In this document: piece after piece, positions 58,443 to 64,000 of the stretch
Layout: each line of letters opens with the position of its first letter
Numbering within the stretch: position 1 is the first letter of the stretch
NCBI RefSeq assembly: GCF_011605345.1
Contig: NZ_JAAOXM010000003.1
Location: 310,001-374,000, forward strand
Source of the DNA: Burkholderia sp. D-99
GTDB lineage: Bacteria; Pseudomonadota; Gammaproteobacteria; Burkholderiales; Burkholderiaceae
DNA: 64,000 nt
Reading direction: 5' to 3'
Notes under the pieces: generated by a model
Told to the model about the DNA's origin: nothing
The model's database searches: none
What the model saw: only the letters and a program-made list of their open reading frames with translations
Made by a program: the position numbers and the translations under genes

Positions 58443-58471
58443 AGTGTACAGACAGGGCCGTGATGCGTCAA
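58443..58471 (-). promoter_or_regulatory. Promoter of tRNA-fMet
   Basis: On the minus strand TTGACG (58471-58466), a 17-base spacer, TACACT (58448-58443). The -35 overlaps the stop codon of the phage-like gene that ends at 58468. Confidence 0.7.
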
Positions 58472-59157
58472 ACGCCGTCATGGCCCGGTGCAGATCCGGT
58501 AGCCCCGGATTTGTCATGCCGATCGAACGGTCGAGCGAGCGTCGGTAGGAGGCTGGGCACCACGGTTGCATTTTCGTCGTCGTCGAACATGCGTTCCCCG
58601 GTGTCGGGCCAGATACACGCCTCGATCTCGTGGCGGCAATGCTTCACGACCTCCCACGCAGACAGTTCAAAGCCGAACCCGGCGATCACGGCGTCGGTCG
58701 ACGACGGATCCTGGCATGCCGGGTTCCGCAACTGAAACCCTCCCCAATGACCGTCGTCGCGAAGGTCGGATTCGACAGCGACCAGGCCGACGCATTGTGC
58801 GGCGTGCTTCGCCCGCTCGCGCTGCGCCTCGACCGACCAGTCGAACACCTGTTTCCAGTCGAGTTTCGCGAGCTGAGCCTCGATCTCGTCGCATGTTAAG
58901 CAGGTCGGCTCGGTGTTAAGTTGTCGGCCGTCGACGGCAGGTTGCTTAACAGACGGCCGACCGCGCTTTACCGTCGTCGCGTCGTCCGTGATCTCGGGCA
59001 TGCCATCGCGTCGATACTTTTTGAGCCACGCGTCGCTGGCCTCGACATCGACCTGATCGCCTTGCATGACAAGCCTTCCGGCCTTTTTCCACTGCGTCAT
59101 CGCAGCGCGTGATTTGCCGACGCGACGTGCGTATTCGGCGAGTGACATGAGCGTCAT
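58468..59157 (-). CDS. Phage-type DNA-binding protein (Nu1/excisionase-like N-terminus)
   Basis: A 229-residue protein. The first 50 residues (MSLAEYARRVGKSRAAMTQWKKAG and VDVEASDAWLKKYR) form a helix-turn-helix plus wing of the Nu1 terminase-small-subunit or excisionase type. The remainder is acidic, with EIEAQLAKLDWKQVFDWSVEAQ and CRHEIEACIWP, and no recognised domain. AGGA lies before the ATG. GTTAAG repeats stand directly upstream of the start and inside the gene, which suggests it binds them. The 3' end runs into the tRNA-fMet promoter. Confidence 0.55.
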   Translation of the reverse strand: MTLMSLAEYARRVGKSRAAMTQWKKAGRLVMQGDQVDVEASDAWLKKYRRDGMPEITDDATTVKRGRPSVKQPAVDGRQLNTEPTCLTCDEIEAQLAKLDWKQVFDWSVEAQRERAKHAAQCVGLVAVESDLRDDGHWGGFQLRNPACQDPSSTDAVIAGFGFELSAWEVVKHCRHEIEACIWPDTGERMFDDDENATVVPSLLPTLARPFDRHDKSGATGSAPGHDGV

Positions 59158-59160
59158 GGT

Positions 59161-59202
59161 GTTAAGTCCTACGTGTTAAGTGAAAAGCGTTAAGCAAATT
59201 TC
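59161..59202. repeat. Three GTTAAG repeats with a 14-base period
   Basis: GTTAAG occurs at 59161, 59175 and 59189, each exactly 14 bases apart, right before the ATG of the HTH gene. Two more forward copies (58895 and 58915) and one inverted copy (58945) lie inside that gene. Confidence 0.65.
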
Positions 59203-59399
59203 AACCTTCATAGCTAGACGAAATACGCGGTGCGCAATTGCCCGTGACCCTCCCCCCCTCCGAAGGGGACCCGTTGGCCCCAGGGGGAAATCTGCCGGCC
59301 GAAGGGCCGAAACGCTGGCGAAATGCACCGCGGAACGGCTCCACGACCGGGCGCGCGAGCGAAAACGTCTCGATTACCATTTGGGATCGTGATTCCTTG

Positions 59400-60476
59400 T
59401 CATTGCTGGGGTTGCGGGGTGGAGTTCGCCACTGGCGCGCCATAGGTTTCCGGGTGTAATCCGAAACCGATCTTCTCCGCGATGCGTTGCTGGCCGGCTG
59501 CGACAGTGCTCATGTCGACCTCGAGATACGCCGCCGTTGTGGTCAGGTTCTTGTGGCGCAGGGCACGCTGGATCGACTGGACGGGCACGCCAGCCTCACT
59601 CAGCAGTGTGGCGAACGTGCCGCGCAGGCGATGAGCCGTGATGTGCGGTGCGCCGACAGCCTGGTTGGCGGCCAGCATTGCCGACCGGGTGAAGCCTGCC
59701 GGGTAGGGTCGTCCGTTCGCTTTCTGGAGGATCGGGCCGGCCGGCTTCCAGTCCGCCATCAGGTAGTCGATCAACCAGGCGGGGACCGGAATCGGATCGG
59801 CCTCGCGGCCCTTTGTCCGGCCCGGCGTGTAGGTCTGGCGCCCGGCGTCGAGCCATTCCCACCGTGCCGTGATGGTCTCCGATTCACGCAGGCCTAGACC
59901 AAGCATCAGGCGCACTGCCGTGCGAACCCCAGTGCGATCGCCTTCGGCCTCGTCGACAGCCGCGAGCCACGCCTGCGCCATCGCCACGGGTAAGATCGCC
60001 CGCGGCTTCTTCTGGACCTTCAGCGCACGGATGCGGAACGGGACCGCCGGCAGGATGCCGCGCCGTACGGCCCAATTGCAGAGCAGTCGCAGCACCTTGA
60101 GCCACTGATTGGCCGATACCGGCGCGTGCGATTCGAGATGCCGAACGCGCGCGAACTCGACACGATCTGTGGATAACTCATCGATCAGCACGTCGGCGAG
60201 CTCGTAGAGGTGGAGACGGCCGAACGTCTCCACGACCTTGACGTGTGCGCGACTGGCGGTCCGCTGGTGGATCACGAGCCACTGCGCGACGAGTTCGCGC
60301 AAGGTCGGTACCTCCTTGCCGTCGCGCGTCCAGAGCTTCGCCTGTCGCAATGCTCGCTCCGCAACCTGCTCGGCACGCTGTCGATCCGTTTCACGTGTCG
60401 AACGTTGCTGTCGCGTGCCACCAATCTGAAATCGATAGTGCCAAACGGCACCCACGCGGAAAAGGCTTACGCTCAT
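59400..60476 (-). CDS. Tyrosine-family integrase
   Basis: A 358-residue site-specific recombinase. The N-terminal arm-binding and core-binding domains cover about 1-155. The catalytic domain shows Arg I in LGLRESETI, the HRLRG box, LRHKNLTTTAAYLE with the His and the nucleophile Tyr. All catalytic residues appear intact. It is coupled by an ATGA overlap to the preceding 140-residue gene, which is itself 8 bases after a tail gene. It would integrate and, with a directionality factor, excise the element. A GC-rich hairpin region (about 59245-59290) lies downstream. Confidence 0.9.
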   Translation of the reverse strand: MSVSLFRVGAVWHYRFQIGGTRQQRSTRETDRQRAEQVAERALRQAKLWTRDGKEVPTLRELVAQWLVIHQRTASRAHVKVVETFGRLHLYELADVLIDELSTDRVEFARVRHLESHAPVSANQWLKVLRLLCNWAVRRGILPAVPFRIRALKVQKKPRAILPVAMAQAWLAAVDEAEGDRTGVRTAVRLMLGLGLRESETITARWEWLDAGRQTYTPGRTKGREADPIPVPAWLIDYLMADWKPAGPILQKANGRPYPAGFTRSAMLAANQAVGAPHITAHRLRGTFATLLSEAGVPVQSIQRALRHKNLTTTAAYLEVDMSTVAAGQQRIAEKIGFGLHPETYGAPVANSTPQPQQ

Positions 60477-60895
60477 ATCGCCATCGCAAACGGGCTGGAT
60501 CTGCCCGAAGACTGAACAACGGGAGTGATACCGCGCCAGCGCAGTGCAACTAGCTCTGGCGCGTCGTTCGCCTGCGACTGCGCCGAATCACTCGCGAGAA
60601 TATCGCGCGCGATTGCTAGGATTTTGCCTTTCGATTGTGATCGGACATGAGGCCAACCGAGATACAAGCGCACACGTCCGTCGCGGCATCTCTCGATCGA
60701 AACCGCTTCACGATTCGGGCAGGTTGTCGCAGCGCCATCCATCTCCGCATAGACGGTGACGAATCGGTTCGAACATGCGGCCACCGTACGAAGCAATACC
60801 GCTGCTTGTGCGGCGCTCGCATCCAACGATGCGAGCGCTTCATGTGTACTATCGAAATGCCCTAATACGATGGCGGGATAATACGATTCTTCCAT
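60473..60895 (-). CDS. Hypothetical protein between tail gene and integrase
   Basis: A 140-residue soluble protein with AGGAGG overlapping the stop of the upstream tail gene, so it is probably translated from the same message. EESYYPAIVLGHFDSTHEAL starts it and the middle has VTVYAEMDGAATTCPNREAV. No family recognised. Its stop overlaps the integrase ATG by 4 bases. Confidence 0.55.
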   Translation of the reverse strand: MEESYYPAIVLGHFDSTHEALASLDASAAQAAVLLRTVAACSNRFVTVYAEMDGAATTCPNREAVSIERCRDGRVRLYLGWPHVRSQSKGKILAIARDILASDSAQSQANDAPELVALRWRGITPVVQSSGRSSPFAMAI

Positions 60896-60903
60896 CGAGC
60901 CTC

Positions 60904-62793
60904 CTAAATTCCGTCGAGACGGTATTCGACGCGCGTCGGCAGGTAGTTCCCGTCGGCCGTCTTTGCTTCGGCACGCATGCCTTGAGGCACGTTCTTCATG
61001 TCGAGAGTGATGTGCATCGACTGCTTTGATGCATCCCCTCGAACCGTCTCCCCCGACCTTTGAACACCTGCCATTCCGGCACCAACGGCGCCGTTGATCT
61101 GGTCATCCGTATAAGGCTGCATACCGTTTTCGGCGCGGATTTGCGCCTTGATCAGCTTCGCGACTGTCGAGGGATCGGACAGATTCGGGACGTCGTTTGC
61201 ACCGAGGCCGGTTGCGCCCGTCAGCAAGCTCACATAGTTCGCCATCTGCTGCGGCGTGTTTCCCGTACGCGCACCGCCGGTCCATTTGTCCATGATCTTG
61301 GTGATCGTGAGACCTTGGTAGTTGCGCTCAAGGTTGCGCACCGCAGCCGTGAGGCCTTCCTCGGGCGAGGAGTATGTGCGCTCGTTTCCGTTGTGTAGGA
61401 TATTCAGCGGGTTGTTGCTTCGGATGCCCAGCGGCAATTGCTTGTTGCCGAGATCGGCCGGATTCTGATTGCCTGACAACCACGTGGCGATCTCGTCGTT
61501 CGATTTCCCTTGACCCTTCGCGGCAAGCGCGCGCAGGAAGTCTCCGGCCGGCAGGTGTGCCGATGCCATCAGCCAGTCGCCCTTGCGCACGTCGTCGATA
61601 CCGTTGTTCTTGTCGACGTTCGGCAGTCCGGCGATCTCGGCTACCTTCAGCGCTCCCCACGCCGCAATTCCGGCCGCGCCGAGTGTTCCGAGCGCACCGA
61701 CGGCCGCGGGGATCGTCACCGTGGTCAACGTAGCAAGGTTCGAGACCAAGCTGACGACAGCCGCAATCGGTGTGGCGAGGTTGATCGCGGCAATCGAAAT
61801 CAGCACTGTCTTCACGCCACCGATGTTGTCCCACATCTCCTTGGCATTCTTCGATACCGCGTCCCAGTCGATCTTCGACAGCCACGCGACGAACTTTTGG
61901 ACCGAATCGGCAAGCTTGTCAGCTATGTCAGAACGGTTCTTGTCGAGCCACGACGCGAACGAGTTCACCACCGGCTCAAGGATTGGAACCAAGCGCGAGC
62001 CGATACTGTTACCGAGCCCGGATACAGAGTCTTCGAGGTCGTTGACTTCGTTTCTGAACTGAGCCGCTCGTGCAATTTCTGCGGGTGTCGGGATCAGGCC
62101 CTTCCGGAGCGCGCGAGCCTTGTCTTCGTTGTACGTGCCCTGCTGCAGCATCGGCAGCAGGCCGCCCATACCGAATGTATCTGCGGCCTCACGCTGCGCC
62201 TCGACTGAGCGCTGACCCTGAATTGCCTTCATGAGCCGCATTTGGATTGCGTAATAGTCGATCGATCCATCCTTGTTGGGCCGAATTTGAACGCCCATCC
62301 TCTGCGCAACGACCGCCGCATGCGGGTCACCGCCGAACGCTGTGGCCCTGATCCTCATTTGCGACGAACTCATCGCCGAATCGAATTCGCTTGCGGCCAC
62401 TCCCGCACGCTTCGCCGCGACGTGCCAGGCTGCAAGATCCTGAGCATTCATGCCGAGCAGCTTCGATGACTTGTTCAGCGCGAAACCGAAATTGCCGAAG
62501 CGATTCGTCAGGCCGACGATCCCGGCCACCGTCCCGGCCGCGCCGAGCGCCGCGAGTCCCGGCACCAGTTCGACCACCTTATCGACGAGCGTATGCGCTG
62601 CGCGCGCGGCTTGCTCAATACCTTTTGTGAGCTTTTCGATATTGCCGCGACCGACCGATCCGACGCGCTCGAACCGCTTTTGCATCTTATCGACCGGTGC
62701 GGTCACTTTGCCGAGCGCGGCATTGATACGATTGATCACCGCGGTGGCATCGTCTTGCGCGCTGATACGTATGGTTAGGTCATTATTTGCCAT
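60904..62793 (-). CDS. Phage tail tape-measure-like protein with lysozyme-like segment
   Basis: A 629-residue virion protein. The start MANNDLTIRISAQDDATAVI leads into long helical, Ala-rich repeats typical of tape measures, with hydrophobic helices near 70-90 and 330-390. At about residues 465-520, LGIRSNNPLNILHNG and YSSPEEGLTAAVRNLERNYQG match the IRxxNPxNI-type phage muramidase-like (P5 structural protein) family, which would help penetrate peptidoglycan. Short for a tape measure, which suggests a short tail. The ATG has only a weak ribosome-binding site. Confidence 0.7.
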   Translation of the reverse strand: MANNDLTIRISAQDDATAVINRINAALGKVTAPVDKMQKRFERVGSVGRGNIEKLTKGIEQAARAAHTLVDKVVELVPGLAALGAAGTVAGIVGLTNRFGNFGFALNKSSKLLGMNAQDLAAWHVAAKRAGVAASEFDSAMSSSQMRIRATAFGGDPHAAVVAQRMGVQIRPNKDGSIDYYAIQMRLMKAIQGQRSVEAQREAADTFGMGGLLPMLQQGTYNEDKARALRKGLIPTPAEIARAAQFRNEVNDLEDSVSGLGNSIGSRLVPILEPVVNSFASWLDKNRSDIADKLADSVQKFVAWLSKIDWDAVSKNAKEMWDNIGGVKTVLISIAAINLATPIAAVVSLVSNLATLTTVTIPAAVGALGTLGAAGIAAWGALKVAEIAGLPNVDKNNGIDDVRKGDWLMASAHLPAGDFLRALAAKGQGKSNDEIATWLSGNQNPADLGNKQLPLGIRSNNPLNILHNGNERTYSSPEEGLTAAVRNLERNYQGLTITKIMDKWTGGARTGNTPQQMANYVSLLTGATGLGANDVPNLSDPSTVAKLIKAQIRAENGMQPYTDDQINGAVGAGMAGVQRSGETVRGDASKQSMHITLDMKNVPQGMRAEAKTADGNYLPTRVEYRLDGI

Positions 62794-62938
62794 GAGTGAA
62801 TGTTGTCCATGAGTTTGGAGATTCCGTCGCCCGCCGCGGTTTGGACTTGATGCGAGGGACATCAAGGAAAGGAGCCGCTTCCATGAACGTCGACGGATGC
62901 CGGTGTTTTGACCCACCGCCGGCTGGGGCACCCCGGTG

Positions 62939-64000
62939 TTAGCCGATGACGCTGCGATCGTTGTTGACGATATTGCGACCCGGTTGGTGCGTCCGAGTCG
63001 GCTTCTCGCGCGCAAGATCCATTTCGACCAGGCGATGACCGTCTTCGGTGCGAGGAATGTCGAGCCCGCGCGCCAGTTCAGCGCGGGATGGCGGCAACTT
63101 GCCTTCGCCGTGGATGACGACACTGCCAGCGGCAGCCCATCGGCGTGCCTGGGTCTCGTCGAGTTCGACGTCATCGCCGACGACGTAGGTGATCGATTTG
63201 TTGGAAATTACAGCACCGGTTGCCGCGGAAATCAGGCGCCCGCCGTGGACACTGATCGTCCCTCGAGCGACGCGGACGGTGACCTTCTGTTCCACTTTCT
63301 CGACGTGGCCAACGTACGCGCCGCAGGGATAGCCGCCCGACATGACGTCGGAGACGAGTTTGGAGGCACAGGTGTCACCGAATCCTTTCTGCTCGTATGC
63401 GGCCCACGCTGGCAGATACCAGTAGGAACGATAGTTATCGGTGTATTCCCGGGAGACTGCCGGATCCTTGAGACGCGAATGATCCCAGGGCACCCGCACA
63501 CCGGTCGCGCGCACGTCTTCGAGAACCTGTTTCCCGCGGCCCGGAAATACGTTCTCGGCGTCAGCTCGGATATTGAAGATCGCACGGTAAGCGAGCTCCG
63601 CACCGACCATCTCGACGACAGCGGATTCCATCGCGGCGACGGCGTCCAGATAGCGCTTCTGGGCCGCATCATGCGTTTCCATGATGTGCTCGGTGACTGC
63701 GGCGCGCCGCTCGGTTTCGAATTCGGCCAGTTCTGCCTGGGCGATCTGGATCGCGTCGTCGTACACCGGCAACGCTGCTCGCGAAACATCGGCAGCAGTG
63801 GTTGCAACGGTGCGGAGCGCCTCGAGCTGTTCGATCTCGGCATCGATCTTGGCCGTTTCCGGCTTGCGCTTCATAACCAGCGCCGTAGCCTCGAGATGCT
63901 GACGCGCGGCCCGGCGTTCGGCCAGCGGTTCATCATGATTGGTGGCCGCCGCGATCGTTGCCTCGGCCTGCTCGCGCTCGGTTTGCAGGCGGGAGATCGT
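62939..64000 (-). CDS. Phage structural-type protein (5' end outside window)
   Basis: The frame is open to the right edge of the window, so at least 353 residues and an incomplete N-terminus. The visible N-terminal 140 residues form a long coiled coil (ETAKIDAEIEQLEALRTV, AQAELAEFETERRAAV). The rest is mixed, with YRSYWYLPAWAAYEQKG and later beta-rich segments. It lies 145 bases upstream of the tape-measure-like gene in the same direction. No family recognised; a virion role is inferred from position. Confidence 0.55.
   Translation of the reverse strand, partial: TISRLQTEREQAEATIAAATNHDEPLAERRAARQHLEATALVMKRKPETAKIDAEIEQLEALRTVATTAADVSRAALPVYDDAIQIAQAELAEFETERRAAVTEHIMETHDAAQKRYLDAVAAMESAVVEMVGAELAYRAIFNIRADAENVFPGRGKQVLEDVRATGVRVPWDHSRLKDPAVSREYTDNYRSYWYLPAWAAYEQKGFGDTCASKLVSDVMSGGYPCGAYVGHVEKVEQKVTVRVARGTISVHGGRLISAATGAVISNKSITYVVGDDVELDETQARRWAAAGSVVIHGEGKLPPSRAELARGLDIPRTEDGHRLVEMDLAREKPTRTHQPGRNIVNNDRSVIG

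Noticed and set aside
62884..62942. 19-codon frame on the plus strand with a good ribosome-binding site
   Set aside because: Opposite to the phage operon and too short; likely chance.

Overview
The window looks like a core chromosomal segment of a high-GC beta-proteobacterium of the genus Burkholderia, most likely the B. cepacia complex. Three things point there: strong third-position G/C codon bias, the glucokinase gene fused to an RpiR/HexR-type regulator, and the gene neighbourhoods (ribBA-ribH-nusB, zwf-pgl-glk beside a glucose ABC transporter, minCDE, serS beside tRNA-Ser). Species cannot be fixed from sequence alone.

Layout. 1-8.5 kb: housekeeping genes, namely the end of a Gly-rich protein, a LysE exporter, ubiD, a lytic transglycosylase preceded by a likely small RNA gene (promoter plus terminator), an aminotransferase, nusB, ribH, ribBA and a DUF1993 protein. 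8.6-18.2 kb: an accessory-looking block in which three different enzymes (an O-GlcNAc-transferase-like glycosyltransferase, an ATP-grasp ligase and a sulfotransferase) each carry N-terminal TPR repeats. It also holds a SerC-like aminotransferase, an S9 peptidase and a phosphotransferase gene interrupted by one in-frame UGA. This is my best candidate for an undescribed system. 18.4-22.9 kb: ribD, hemL, an EVE-type protein and a Bcr/CflA exporter.

23-32 kb: the glucose module. zwf, pgl and the glk-hexR fusion run leftward, and an ABC glucose transporter (gtsABCD-like) runs rightward. Between them lies a perfect HexR-type palindrome that overlaps a near-consensus promoter, so one repressor encoded in one operon probably controls both. 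32-41.6 kb: a TRIC-family membrane protein, an Smr protein, trxB, ftsK, lolA, rarA, a DUF2164 protein, serS and tRNA-Ser(CGA), followed by a truncated PAP2 gene. 42-55.4 kb: a chemoreceptor, alkB, an acetyltransferase, minCDE, small envelope proteins, a ClC channel, a heptosyltransferase, an MHS-family transporter and several small secreted proteins or lipoproteins.

55.5-64 kb: mobile DNA with lower GC and different codon use. A left block carries a DUF4145 protein, a small membrane protein and two helix-turn-helix proteins. An initiator tRNA-fMet follows. The right block is prophage-like: a Nu1/excisionase-type DNA-binding protein next to 14-bp-spaced GTTAAG repeats, a tyrosine integrase, a small protein, a tape-measure-like tail protein with a lysozyme-like IRxxNPxNI segment, and a coiled-coil protein that runs off the window edge. 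The integrase is translationally coupled to the end of the tail operon, which is an odd arrangement.
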